A program made the translations under genes and the position numbers. From assembly GCA_019614645.1 (NCBI GenBank), contig JABWDB010000009.1:4073501-4137500 (forward strand): a DNA stretch of 64,000 bases, read 5' to 3'. Below are positions 44,861 through 55,850 of this stretch, in pieces (within the stretch, counting starts at the first letter, position 1; the number at the start of each line of letters is the position of its first letter). The notes beneath the pieces were generated by a model. The model was given only the letters and a program-made list of their open reading frames with translations. It made no database searches and was not told the DNA's origin. This DNA comes from Stratiolaelaps scimitus. Its lineage: Eukaryota; Arthropoda; Arachnida; Mesostigmata; Laelapidae.

Positions 44861-45176
44861 ATGTCGAAGGATCTCGGTCGATTCAGGTTTCGGGAAGGTC
44901 GAGAAAATTTGTGGGATTCCCCGCGCTCCGAACGTCCATCGACGACGACTACGGACGAAAACATTGCGAAAGTTTGCGCACACCTCGCTACTTGTTTTGC
45001 GATTTTTTCAACAACTATCGATGCCAGTGTTATCGCTGCCCTTTTTTCGTCAGATCTCGATCCTTGTGACTTTTCCCTGTTTTCAAAGTTGAAAGGGGCG
45101 ATCACACAAGACGATTGAAGAAATCCAATCGTCTGGTCCTCAGTTGTTCCCCTATCTGACAGACCTCAGCACTTAA
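44861..45176 (+). pseudogene. internally deleted mariner transposase relic
   Basis: The N-terminal block FREGRENLWDSPRSERPSTT followed by TTDENIAKV matches the conserved R.GR....D.PRSGRPST..TDENI.KV segment of mariner transposases. After a short unrelated stretch the frame resumes with LFSSDLDPCDFSLFSKLKGA, the family's YSPDLAPCDF.LFPKLK block carrying the third catalytic Asp. One base later in frame, KTIEEIQSS continues the C-terminal part. The DNA for the second helix-turn-helix and the first two catalytic Asp is missing, so it is a deletion derivative. Confidence 0.85.
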
Positions 45177-45696
45177 CCTTTAGGTATTACTATGAGGACC
45201 TGTCGGGGCCATTTTTGCTTATTTTATACATATATATATATATATACCATGACTTCATTGCACGAATTGCACGAAGGGGAATTAGGTCAGCGGGGTTGTA
45301 AACCAATGGCCAATGACGGCCGGGCAGTCACCAGCCGGAGCATCCTCAGCGGGAAGGCTATCGTTGCTCGTCGTCATTTACCTTCAGCTCCATTGAGACG
45401 AGATTGTGGCACGGGATAATGAAAGGCAAGCACGAGGTGATGTCAGTCAAAGGCCTAGTGACATTGTAAAGAAACCAAGGCAACAGTATCAGCAAGTACA
45501 TCGCTAGAAAGTAAGCTCACTAAAAAGAAAGTGTATACTTGAAGAAGCGCGCGGCAGTATTCGCTGTGAATAGCGCCCAAAGGCAGCCGATTAGCGACGA
45601 CATTTACTTGACACAGGGCGGTAGTCTGCTCCATCAAGCCTGAGACTAATTTGCAATCGGTTGCTATAATATGTAGCGTATTGTATTCGACTATTC

Positions 45697-45834
45697 AGCG
45701 CGGTGGCTTGGACGGCTGAGTCTTTGTCTGTAAAAAGCCAGAGGCCGCAGGTTCGAATCCCGTTGCATGACATATAAGAGAACTTAACAATTCTATGCAG
45801 TTCCTTTAATAAATCAATAAAGCTTTACCTTTAC
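45697..45834 (+). mobile_element. tRNA-derived SINE copy
   Basis: A tRNA-like head (GCGCGGTGGCTTGGACGGCT) is followed by a perfect RNA polymerase III B box, GGTTCGAATCC (45750-45760). A body follows (ACATATAAGAG, CAGTTCCTTTAATAAATCAA), then a short tail of CTTTACCTTTACC. The 3' body recurs inside the Tc3-like element at 50471-50542, which shows it is a dispersed repeat rather than a tRNA gene. The head does not fold as an intact tRNA that I can see. Confidence 0.78.
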
Positions 45835-46171
45835 CTTGACTAACCTCGAACTGCTTTCTACTTGTATTCTTTGAGTTTGAGCTTATATAATAATTACGTG
45901 TGGTTGGCTCGGAGTAACGCTTGGACTTTTTCTCTTTCGAATCATATGCAAATTATGTATATACGACTGCAGAAAATATACATTTCCCCTTTCACTGGCC
46001 TTCCTAAGGATACTGTGTATGAAGCAGTGTTCTAGTGCTACACAGGTAGGTTAAATACCCTGTTACGCCGATGTTACTCCTAATGTGTTTTAATTATAAT
46101 ATAATATTTTACCCCAAGCAAATTGGCAAGACCTTAGAATTAGAAGGTTGATACTGAGTTAAAGCATAGAT

Positions 46172-46362
46172 TTAATATATCATAGCATAATAATAGCATA
46201 GTGTTATTATTGAAAACGCTACTAATATCTCTTGCAGAGGCCTGATTGAACAGAGATTTATTTTCATAGACTTAATTTTATTCCACATACGCGAGGTGTC
46301 CCGGCCATTCGTCGAAAGCTTATTTCGCTGGGTAATCTCATAACAGAAGTATGACTCATTGC
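46172..46362 (-). CDS. candidate terminal exon with C-terminal membrane segment
   Basis: On the minus strand the acceptor GTGGACTTCCTTCCAG opens a frame to TAA at 46172. The product is polar (TQRNKLSTNGRDTSRMWNKI), then basic, and ends in a hydrophobic span (EILVAFSIITLCYYYAMIY). This could be a tail-anchored or single-span protein. The frame at 46425-46619 upstream on the same strand may be its previous exon, but no phase-compatible strong donor is seen. Confidence 0.38.
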
Positions 46363-46424
46363 CTGGAAGGAAGTCCACTTAGGCTGATGTGTCATACAGC
46401 AAGTATACAAACTACATCCGGTAA

Positions 46425-46619
46425 TCACTCATAGCCCTTGCTTGTGTCAGCTCGACTCAGCAATGAACAGTACATTATGTGAGCCTCTCCACGTGGCTTA
46501 AGTAATTTTTGTTTATTTCGCAATATATTTGGGCTGACGAAAAACTGCTGCCTTCTATTGATGAAAATCACATAAACCCTGTTTACCTTAGTGCGGAAGG
46601 TGCGATTAAGGAAATACAT
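46425..46619 (-). CDS. candidate ATG-initiated exon upstream of 46362
   Basis: A true ATG at 46619 starts MYFLNRTFRTKVNRVYVIFI; the 64-codon frame is basic and ends in TGA. A GTAAAC donor after the eleventh codon is possible. Listed as a possible partner of 46172-46362. Confidence 0.27.
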   Translation of the reverse strand: MYFLNRTFRTKVNRVYVIFINRRQQFFVSPNILRNKQKLLKPRGEAHIMYCSLLSRADTSKGYE

Positions 46620-46622
46620 TTT

Positions 46623-47000
46623 AAAAAAACAAGCTTAGTATTTCACGCTCGTAGAACCATGATATTTTCGTTAGCATGAAATCGACAGTTAGGACAACTC
46701 AACCGAGGAGACTATTCCGCGTCGTTCGCTGAACATTCGTAATAATATCATACATAATAATAATAATGAGAATAATAAAAATAATATGTATTTAACAAAT
46801 GAGCGGAGGAATTGCAAAAATCTATCCTATAGGAAGTCAACTTTGGTAGAAATCTTGAAACTCGGATAGTTTCGTGAGCAAAATTTGCTATCGCCTGAAA
46901 CTGTCGTTTCTGGTGTTGATCTTGTCTTTTTTCTTTTGAATGCTAATTTCTAAAGATGTATGGGTAGAAAAACATCAAATGCTCCGTAGGTTTTGCTTGA
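46623..47000. other. stretch without a gene; AAT-rich
   Basis: Contains an AATAATAATAAT-type tract (about 46755-46790). No supported coding or structured element. Confidence 0.5.
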
Positions 47001-47013
47001 TTACCGGCCGCAG

Positions 47014-47250
47014 GCTACCTTGCTAAATGCGGGTGACAGACCATTTAATTCCGATGCGTCGTCGCCTCATCTTGTAGGCCGTTACGATGTTGACTTAGCC
47101 ACGTTCCAATCTCGTACACATGGCAGAAATTGCCTTAAGTCCTATTGGGTACGTGATACCGGTGGGAAACGTCAACGTTTCATCATTTCACATGAAATGG
47201 ATGTAAATGAATATACGCCACGCTATAAACGCACATTAAATCTACTGTAA
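47014..47250 (+). CDS. candidate terminal exon, unknown protein
   Basis: The acceptor TTGATTACCGGCCGCAG (ending 47013) opens a 78-codon frame in phase 0, ending TAA. The product is strongly protein-like: LLNAGDRPFNSDASSPHLVG, DVDLATFQSRTHGRNCLKSY, then VRDTGGKRQRFIISHEMDVN. One Cys, basic C-terminus. The gene upstream is not found. No family recognised. Confidence 0.43.
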   Translation, partial: ATLLNAGDRPFNSDASSPHLVGRYDVDLATFQSRTHGRNCLKSYWVRDTGGKRQRFIISHEMDVNEYTPRYKRTLNLL

Positions 47251-47474
47251 GATAGAGTGAGAACCCCTGAATGTAGCCGTCGCTTAGGACAAGATCGCAG
47301 GGCGGCGTTCACGGCGTCGACGAAGAGAAACATTCGGGGCCAGTTGCAAAATGTTGGCCTTGCCGAACGTCGCGTACAGGACCCGTCCTGCACCATTGAC
47401 GCTGGCGCAGCCGACGTCTGGCGTCCGACATCATAAAACCGGCGTAAACAGGCCGTCTCGAGTCCAATAGACAA

Positions 47475-48660
47475 CGCGTAGCATAAAGAAAAAAACAGCT
47501 GGAAAAGAACTCAACAACGCTTGAACCCCTCAGTGAGTGGGGATAAGGGATCGTCGCAAAATCGTTATGAGGCCCGAACTTGATCCATAAATGTTTTGCG
47601 CTCGATCGGAACCGTATCCGATCTGCTGACTAGTGGGACGTGCCTACAGGAATAGAGCCCACTGCATTCATATCATCGGGGAGAGGTCAAGATAGCTCGC
47701 CAAATCAAAGAAGAGGAGGAAATTCCCTACGTTGTCGCTTGAATGGGATTCGCTGCCAGGAGAAGAGAATTTAAGAAATTTCCATATATATATATATGTA
47801 TATATGAATGACTGGTGTAGAATTCAAGGCTATTTTGATGAAACATAAAATAAATTTCGTTGACAATAGCTAATTTCAAGATATCTAAAGAAATTGATTA
47901 TTGATTAATTATTATCATTTTATTAAATGGTATCCTTATCTCATTGATGATATCGAAGGACATTTCAAACTAAGTATCGGTAGGTCATATGTTCTTCTTC
48001 TTGTATATATATATATAAATTATATATATACGTTATGTTGTTCGTGTGAAATGTGACAAATATATTATGTTTTGAATTGGCCGCGAGGAGCCAACATTAA
48101 GTATTATTCACCTTCACTGGCTTCCCTTGTCTGACTGCCGGTAAGCAAATATTCTATATTCGTTATATATTTGATATGTAAACAATACTGATGACTGAGA
48201 CTCGGTGGTCTCAAAAATAATCGTTTTTGTTGCTTAATATAATCTATCCTACCCCTGGTCCGCGTGTGTACGATGTCCAGATTTCACGACAACTGCAAAT
48301 ATTCCCATACGTATTAATATGCGGTGATTTCTATACAGCGGTACCTGTATTTTTCTCGGGCCACTATCTAGCGTCATCATGCCGGCACCAATGAATGAAT
48401 AGATACGTAACACACACCGTCAGGACAATTTAGATTTCAATAACTCTACACACATAATTGAAACACATGTTGACTATTGGCTCTCTATTAGACCATTAAC
48501 AATCCGCCTTCAGAGAACAGCTCAAATTCGAATCAGCTAAATCATTCCATCCAAATATGCTGCCATATATATATATATATGAACAAACACTACGAAATAG
48601 TACTTGCTAACTACTGTATGTTTGAATAAATCCAATTTAGTGTAAATGAACACTACGAAT
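47475..48660. other. stretch without a supported gene
   Basis: AT-rich sequence with TA tracts at about 47784-47804, 48003-48030 and 48565-48582. No convincing open frame on either strand. Confidence 0.5.
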
Positions 48661-49888
48661 TATATCTCGATTGGTTGTTATCAGTACAAATCGCCAGAAC
48701 GGAAAGAATCAACAATATGTCTTTCTATTCGAGTCACACGAATACTTCTACTATACAGTAACAAAATGTTGTATACCAAATGTATACTTCCCCTTCGTTA
48801 ATAAAGGTTTTTTTGAATTGAAAGTCATCCGAACGCCGATATCCGTGGTGGCAAGCGACGGTGTAATGTGCGGCAGAGCAGAAAATCCGGAAATTACTAC
48901 CCGATATGCTGCCAAGGCGAACGCACCCTGGGACGCCAATTTGGAATATCATTTCACTGGATGTCTTCCTTTTTTTTCGTTCACGGGATGTCTCTTGTCG
49001 TCACCGTTCGTTTTTTTTTCTTCGAGACGAAATTGGAGTCGGTTGATGTAATCTGATTGACGCGCGTAGCACTGCACCTCGCTGCGATAGGCCGACAGTC
49101 CCTCCACAAGCAGCGAAGTGTCTATTCGAGAGAAAATCTTTGTTGCTTTCCTTCGTCGGGGTTTAGACGGACCATATGTTTTGCACCATGGTGAAGAGCT
49201 CGCTCCTAATGAAGCATGTCGTCGAAACTTCGTACAAATTGATCGTTTCCAACTGTAAGAGCTGGCGACAACTGACGAACTCTGAAAAAAACATATCTAA
49301 CATATAGTGTACATATATTCGTACGTCTAACCGGACAACCGCAAAGACGATCGCGGATCGGTTCAACTGGAATGAAATAGGACCGTCTTCATGCTCTGCG
49401 ATTCGCCGAGTTTCCAGTGTCCCCTCATAATGATCAGGCGGACAAGTAACCTATGTATGTCTGCTTCCACGCAGAACGTCAACAAAGCGTGTGTCGATGG
49501 TCCGTATACAAGTGGGCCGCGGGCCTGCTGTCTTGTCCCGTCTGTGGTCTATCTTCAGTGTGCTGCCGTAGCATGAGTATGATGTGAGTCGCGGACTGAC
49601 GTCACTTACTTTGCTCTGGAAAAGTGCTGTCTCCATTCTCTCCAAACTGGCGCTCCCGGATCGCCCTTCCTCCTTGGCCCGCATCGGCCTTCCAGCCTGA
49701 TGTCACTGTCCCCAGGTCACCGGGTTGGAAATGCGACCGCATCTCTGCCGTCTGCTAGTGCAGGCATCCGCTCGCGTTACCCTATTTCTGCTACGGATGG
49801 CGCAGGGGCGCAGGGGGGGGGGCTCCTGGGGGTTCTTGTGGAAAACTTTTAAGACTCAGAGCGACACTGAGAACCGACAACGACGACG

Positions 49889-50110
49889 ATGTGCCTATGC
49901 CAACACATGAAGGCGAGGCGCGAGTACGACGATGACGGTGACGGCGGTAGCGGCTGCGTTCGCTCGGATGTGCGGAGGCGAAGTTCAACCCTTGCGGCGC
50001 TAAAGTTCAACTCGCCCTCGCCCTCTATCCAAATGCAAGCAAACCAAGCCAGCGATACCGAACTGACGCCCGGTGGAGAAGTGGAGCAGCGAGCGTCTCC
50101 CCGAAAATAA
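49889..50110 (+). CDS. candidate disordered polar protein or terminal exon
   Basis: An ATG at 49889 (ACGACGATG) opens 73 codons to TAA. Composition is typical of an intrinsically disordered region: KARREYDDDGDGGSGCVRSD, then Ser/Pro/Gln-rich, ending GEVEQRASPRK. The stop codon overlaps AATAAA (50106-50111). Bases are GC-richer than the flanks. Not recognised. Confidence 0.38.
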   Translation: MCLCQHMKARREYDDDGDGGSGCVRSDVRRRSSTLAALKFNSPSPSIQMQANQASDTELTPGGEVEQRASPRK

Positions 50111-50408
50111 ATTCTTCCTTGAGAAGACGCTAGATTGCGGGAAATGCGTGCCGCTTCTTCCAGGAAACTGTGCCGCCGCTTTTCGGACTGCCAGCGCAGT
50201 TTAATTATACGTACCGCGGAAAGGCGAGCAGTGCCTGATACACAGGGTCGTAATGGGGCTGGATGTAAGGCAGACGAAGCTCACTCACTGAGAGACGTCT
50301 GACCGAGCGGCGAACTGCCGCAGGCGCAGGTAGGAGGTTCGTTTCGGGAACTGGGTTACAGTAACTGTTATAGATATACCTACCTATCAATCTCTGGGGG
50401 CATATACA

Positions 50409-50712
50409 CAGTGGCGTGCATAGACTTAACGCACCCCTATATTTCAACAAATCGTTACAAAGAATACACAAAGACATATAAGAGAGCTTAAGCATTGTAA
50501 AGTTGCAGCTCCTTTAATAAACCAATAAACCTTAGCTTTACATTTGAGGCATTTATTCTGTATCAGATTAATGTACGTGTCAAATAACATACGCACCACA
50601 AAGAACAGCGCATATGACGTCGCATGCAGCCTGCTGCAATAAAATGTGTCATATTTATATTGTGCAAAATGATAACGCACCCTCAGTTATCGAGTGTTCT
50701 CGCTTAATTAAT
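50409..50712 (+). repeat. left inverted repeat of the Tc3-like element, with insertions
   Basis: Matches the complement of 51438-51649 with about 90% identity by eye, apart from an extra 72 bp (50471-50542) and about 20 bp of AT-rich sequence after GTGTCAT (about 50652-50672). Confidence 0.88.
50471..50542 (+). mobile_element. 5'-truncated SINE 3' end inserted in the Tc3-like repeat arm
   Basis: GACATATAAGAG, CAGCTCCTTTAATAAACCAA and AGCTTTACA follow the same order as the 3' body of the SINE at 45769-45830. The right arm of the Tc3-like element lacks this segment exactly (AATACACA joins TTTGAGG there), so its boundaries are fixed by comparison. No clear target duplication is visible. Confidence 0.75.
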
Positions 50713-50763
50713 CCAGTTTGTGTTGAACATTCGAGCTGTACTGAAGTCACAGGACACTCTTCG

Positions 50764-51420
50764 AGCCTTATTGATGCAGAGAAAGCAGTTATTATTGCTG
50801 TACACAGAGCAGGAAAGACCCAGGCTGCAATTGTCAGAGAAATTGGCGAAAGTCGTAGCGTAGTGCAAAATTATTTACGCAGTCCGTCGACGCATGGTAC
50901 TAATATGGTTTAAAGGACGTAAACGAAAAATCAGCTAGCGAACTGCCATGCGCATTTGTCGATTGGGCTCGAATTCAACCATAAGTTGTGAAGCAATCAG
51001 GCAAGAGTTAAACCTTCAAGTTCATAGATCAACAGTTTTAAGGACAATTAAGCGTTATCCGCATATCATATGGGCGCAAAGGAAAACAAGACCGCGTCTT
51101 GAGCAAACGCCACATGAGTGCCCGACTAAACTTCGCCCGCAACAATATGGCCAGAGACTGGAAATTGGCGTTCTTTAAGGGCGTGTTGTGGGTACACATC
51201 TATCTAAAAGGTATTGTGTTGTTTCAGATCATCAGTGACGAAAAGAAGTTCAATTTGGACAGGCCAGATGAACTTAACGGTTATTGGCATGATGTACTTA
51301 AAGAGCCGCGGTACTTCTCAAAACTTCGGTGGCGGGACCGTTATGGTTTGGGGAGCTTTCATCTCTCTTGGCAGGTTCCCAATCGCTTTCATCTCATCTC
51401 GAATGCCACACGGTACTGAT
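50764..51420 (+). pseudogene. Tc3-like transposase pseudogene
   Basis: Four frames carry consecutive family blocks: the first helix-turn-helix (LIDAEKAVIIAVHRAGKTQA, then SRSVVQNYLRSPSTHGT), the second (AIRQELNLQVHRSTVLRTIK), the block NFARNNMARDWKLAFFK, the catalytic ISDEKKFNLDRPDE (first Asp) with YWHDVLKEPRYFS, and FGGGTVMVWGAF. At least three frameshifts and several stops interrupt it. The rest, including the second catalytic Asp and final acidic residue, is absent: the right repeat begins right after. Confidence 0.92.
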
Positions 51421-51437
51421 TAGCACAATAAAACGAG

Positions 51438-51649
51438 AATTAATTCAGCGTGAACACTCGATAATTGAGGGTGCGTTATGACACATTTTGTTGTAGCAGG
51501 CTGCACGCGACGTCATATACGCTGTTCTTTGTGGTACGCATGTTATTTGACACGTGCGTTAATCGGATACAGAATAAATGCCTCAAATGTGTATTCTTTG
51601 TAACGATTTGTTGAAATATAGGGGCGCGTTAAGTTTATGCACACCACTG
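51438..51649 (-). repeat. right inverted repeat of the Tc3-like element
   Basis: About 212 bp, complementary to the left arm from CAGTGG to GAATTAATT. It lacks the SINE insertion. Confidence 0.9.
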
Positions 51650-51651
51650 TA

Positions 51652-51680
51652 TAATATATATATATATATATATATATATG
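51652..51680. repeat. AT microsatellite at the right flank of the Tc3-like element
   Basis: Alternating TA starting right at the TA target site, consistent with insertion into a pre-existing TA tract. Confidence 0.85.
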
Positions 51681-51920
51681 ATATACATGTGATACATGCA
51701 CTCTGTTGGTATGTCCATTATATTATTCATCTTTGAAAATAGTAACGCTGTGATGCCTAACAACTAGCAATAATCCACCAATATTGTACCCAAGCCTTTG
51801 ATCATCTATAATATTATACATGCATCCATGTATAATAACACTAGGCAAAAGACAATACAAGGTGTTGTGTGATCCACATATACATGATAGAATTCTCAAG
51901 CTAAACACCCGACCGAGGTG

Positions 51921-51950
51921 CTCCTCCGAGGTGCTCCTCCTCGTCACGAA
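51921..51950. repeat. short tandem duplication
   Basis: A 14-bp unit (CCGAGGTGCTCCTC-like) occurs twice in a row. Confidence 0.7.
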
Positions 51951-52479
51951 ATGAGCCTCTTCCAACACCACTGGTGGGTTTAACTGGGTTAATTACCCGT
52001 ATGCTTTGGTCCGCCATCCGTTTCTCTTCAGACCTTCCCGCCACCATCCTGTGGTTCCCCCGGCCACACGTCTGAGACCGAACGTGGCTAGTGACTCAAG
52101 ATGAAACGAGGATAATAGGCACCATATGAGTGGCACTCAGGCGTGTGAAAAAAACATCAAATTTACATTCGTTGTCGTTGCCCACGGTGGTAAAGAGGCT
52201 AGCCAACCCAAGTGGCAAGCGGGTTTTCGCTGCGCAATCTGTACCTGCTCTGTCAGCGAGATCAGGCTGTGCTTGCTGGTGGCAGCGGTGGCACCCGTCT
52301 CGCCCTTGCAGAGTGCGTTTCCCACTGGGCACCTTGCAACGCGGATTACCAAATACTACCCGCCTGGGATAACATGTCTAAGTAAACACAGAACTGCTGG
52401 AGATGACACAGCGCCACAGTCCGTCATTCGACCTGGCCATCCTCACTACTTCCATTAGGTCTTTGTTAAAACTGCTTAA

Positions 52480-52749
52480 ATGTGCTCGCCGCAAGGTTTG
52501 AGTTTGATACAGCTACTTTTATACATATGTAACGGCTCGGATGTATTCGAATTGTTTGAAAAAGAACAGAAACGATTCTGGAAGAACGGGAAATGTCAAG
52601 AAGGCGAACCTCAAATAAATTTAAATAATGTACAGCCTTTTCATATATCTCTTGTTTTTCTCAACAAATATTCTATGATCATGCGGCATCGTTTCATTGT
52701 GGAAGAGACAAGGCATCTCAAATGCATTTATATCACAGCACCGATCTAA
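52480..52749 (+). CDS. candidate small secreted protein (89 residues)
   Basis: An ATG opens 89 codons to TAA. The head MCSPQGLSLIQLLLYICNGS resembles a short signal peptide. The rest has very natural composition (DVFELFEKEQKRFWKNGKCQ, FHISLVFLNKYSMIMRHRFI, then a Cys in HLKCIYITAPI). It could be a complete small protein or the first exon of a longer one. No family recognised. Confidence 0.45.
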   Translation: MCSPQGLSLIQLLLYICNGSDVFELFEKEQKRFWKNGKCQEGEPQINLNNVQPFHISLVFLNKYSMIMRHRFIVEETRHLKCIYITAPI

Positions 52750-53580
52750 ATATGGCAACGCGAATTTATATATATTGTGTGAGACGGTCAATAGTGGGAA
52801 GAAGTGCTGTGGACTTCACAAAGCTATATACGTGTGCTGTAGATGTATCTCGTTCAGGTAGACATAGTGGTCTCCCTACGGATGTTCCGTTTTCCATTCA
52901 TATCCTTTTGATCGGTAATCGATCACCCCGCGGCTTCACTAAGCGATCTGTTTCGCGTCCACTGCTTGTGTTTCGCGTTCGGCCGAGTTCCATTACACAC
53001 GGAAACTTGCTAATGTCTGGAGGGGGGGGTTGAAAACACGCGAGAAACAAGGGCCTACGTCACGCTGTCTTCTATAACTTAGGCCGGCTCTAGTGGGAGT
53101 GCTGAGGTCCTTGTTCGATTGCAGGGACCAAACAGAGAGAAAGTCGGCTGCCGTGAGGACGGCCAATTTAGCCAATCTCGTCGTACTTATTTAACGACTT
53201 GCGCTTGCTATTGAACGGGACGCAGCGTGACACAGCAGTAGCGGTAGTGTGGCCTTCCTGTTTTTAGTTGTAGCTTGTACGGCGCACAGTCTTCATGGGG
53301 GTGGCCCATCGAAATCAATTACCGACGACTGCCTCGTGTCTCGAGGGGACAGTTATGAAAATAACACTATGATGGAACGCATCGGCCACAGATCCAACGC
53401 ACTCGTGAGCTGTACTCAGGTGAGGAGACCCGTTGGGGATTAATTTAATGTGGTAATTAGACATAGCTAGTTTTCGAGCGATCGATTAGATGTCAGATAA
53501 TTTCTCTATCGAGTATATTTGAGAGTGAAACTTGATTTGGATTCACAGATACGCTTAATTCGTATTTTAATTTAAAAAAA

Positions 53581-53612
53581 AAGAAGGCAGACACACACAC
53601 ACACAGACACAC
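53581..53612. repeat. A-run and CA microsatellite
   Basis: An A/GA run followed by (AC)n in about 53591-53612. Confidence 0.8.
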
Positions 53613-53905
53613 CTTTCCAAAGATAAATTCGTTTCTTTTCTGGATTTTAAAGGACCTAAGGAGGGTTGCGCCAGCGATGAGTCTCTCTTCGTATCGCCGT
53701 GGCGCGGACTAATTTTATTAGTTAGTCGGTGCATAGTGCGTGACTTGATGACAAATTGGCACTGCAACCTCCTTGGTAGAAAAGTCAAGAAGGTAACGTT
53801 GTACTAAAGTTGATACCCAGCAGAGCAGATATCCAGGGTGTCTCATCCGAGAGGTCCACTTGCCTGTTCAGTAGTAATACTTGGTCTGGACTTGATAAAT
53901 CTTAG

Positions 53906-54056
53906 GCCTGGAAACAACACTTGCGAAATGAATGATAATATCTGCAACTTCCTTACATCCCGGGTCACTTCTAATCGCGTTTATCTTAGTCAATCTCTTT
54001 CGGTTTGCAAGGACCAATGTGATCTCAGCACCAATGCTATCCCCGTAGGGCAGTGA
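53906..54056 (+). CDS. candidate terminal exon, Cys-containing
   Basis: The acceptor GGACTTGATAAATCTTAG (ending 53905) opens a 49-codon frame ending in TGA at 54056. The product has four Cys and an N-glycosylation sequon (PGNNTCEMNDNICNFLTSRV, then SLSVCKDQCDLSTNAIPVGQ), compatible with an extracellular protein. No known Cys spacing is recognised. Previous exon unknown. Confidence 0.38.
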
Positions 54057-55079
54057 AGACGAATTCCCCCAAAAACAATTCCCGCTCCTCGAAATTTACG
54101 CTTACTACAACACACACACACACTTGCTGCAACGTTGGCCTTTCGCTGTTTTGTCTGACATCATTCAATTTTATACTTGTACCCTCAGTCTCATTCTGAT
54201 CGCCATTTCCGCAAGCACCAGCTATGCAGTAATCAATTCGTCGAGAGCTTTTGCCACATCGCGAGACCGGCCGGGCAACGCGACACCGACAACGGCAAAA
54301 CGCCTCGATTTCCTTACAGACTTTCATGCTCTCATCACACTTGCATGATGTAGGTCTTCACGACCGTCAGCGTGTCCTCTCATTCACCAATCGAGTATTA
54401 TGGGGGTTCAAATGACCATGGTTCCGCAGCTATCTCCGTATCTCGCACTCGCTAACCTTCTATCTTCCTTCGGATCCACTTCGAATCGGCTGTCCCTTAA
54501 GAAACCTTTGTACGGGTGGCGTGGCCTTCACTAGCGCCCAGACACCGTCTCCCCTGTTTCCCTTTCTTCAAATCGACAACATCTCAGTGTTCTCAGAATT
54601 ATTATTGTCATACATGCAAATAACACTGAGCGATCAATTTCTGCCACTGATTCGTTTCATCTGTCCCCCACTACGATTAAATACTCTCATCGTCCCACAG
54701 GCTATAAAAATGGTAAGCGCCGACTTCAGATATCTCCTGGAAAGACGGTCGCCTGCACGTCGAGCTCAGAGCAAGATAGTCTTGTGGCTAGAATGTTACA
54801 GCGTAACCTTCTCCAGAGGCAACAGAGGGTCGGGCCAGAGTGTGTATCAGCCATCTTCGCGTCGGTCGATGTGGAACTACAACGGGGTGTCATAAAACAA
54901 CAAAAGGATGTGCCTGACTCGACGCACGTTTGACACGTAGCGATCGGCTGTCGAGAAATTTCATTGACGGGCGTATCTACATATCTCATGTTATCGCCGC
55001 TGAAGCGTTCTCTCTGTCTCCGAGCCGAAATTTGAAGAAGAATATTGAGTTCGAGGTTTGGCACGAGTACCATCAATCA

Positions 55080-55850
55080 TGTCCACAGGTATTGGGCATG
55101 ACTAACTAGGAAAATTGGCTACCGTAAATCAAAATGTGCTTATTTGCTTGTTCGGCTGCTTTCGATACTACATTGACCTTCAGAGGTGTAGCACACTGTA
55201 GCACATTTGGGCGTCTCAGCCTATTTCATTATTAAAGGCTCTGACAAAACGAGGGTCGGGCTCACACATTGATGAAATATATAGTCAGATTGGCCAACGG
55301 AATTCTGAGATGATGGCTACTAGCAATCTCATGTCTATAGCTCTGTTTCGTTTAAAACTTTCAAACTTAGAGTAAACTCTCTAAGCCTTTGATAAGTACC
55401 ATTGTCATGAGTCATGTGGCGGTGGGATACGCAAAGCTTCGATTAAAGTATCCTGTGAACACTCAGCTGGGTGACACTATGGATTAGATTAGATAGATAC
55501 ACATGGTAGTAGTCAACATCCTGTGAGAGGGTGAGAGAGGCGGAGGTCAGGTTGCGCTTAGTAGACGCCCATTCATTTCTCGTCTACCGTATCCTCTCGT
55601 CGTCGATCTGCACGAAAACATTCCTTAAGCAAGTTCTGGCATGGTCATCGCGATAAATCGCCGTCGAACCCTCTTCCGCACGCCCGAAGAGCTGCTATAC
55701 AAGACGATCGACGGCAATAGTACTAACCTAGCTCCTGTAGCAAGGCTGGTCGTTCAACGAAAATCCTATCGACCCACAGCAGTTAGTATATGAATCACCC
55801 CATCGAACAATCCGGCACGAGAGAGAGAGAGAGGGGAGAGGACAGGAGAG
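55080..55850. other. stretch without a supported gene
   Basis: No open frame of note; a GA run lies at about 55821-55834. Confidence 0.5.

Larger units (their letters stand above)
50409..51649 (+). mobile_element. Tc3-like (Tc1/mariner) element with long inverted repeats
   Basis: The outer ends read CAGTGGCGTGCATAGACTTA (from 50409) and, as the complement of the right end, CAGTGGTGTGCATAAACTTA (to 51649); a TA follows the right end. The matching arms extend about 210 bp. The interior holds a broken Tc3-type transposase. Total length is 1241 bp, including a 72-bp SINE-derived insertion and a further extra 20 bp or so in the left arm, so the original element was about 1.15 kb and already lacked the end of its transposase. 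Confidence 0.9.

Noticed and set aside
45697..45770. A possible functional tRNA gene around the perfect B box
   Set aside because: The A-box side and the paired stems do not form a clean cloverleaf, and the downstream body recurs elsewhere, so it is a SINE head.
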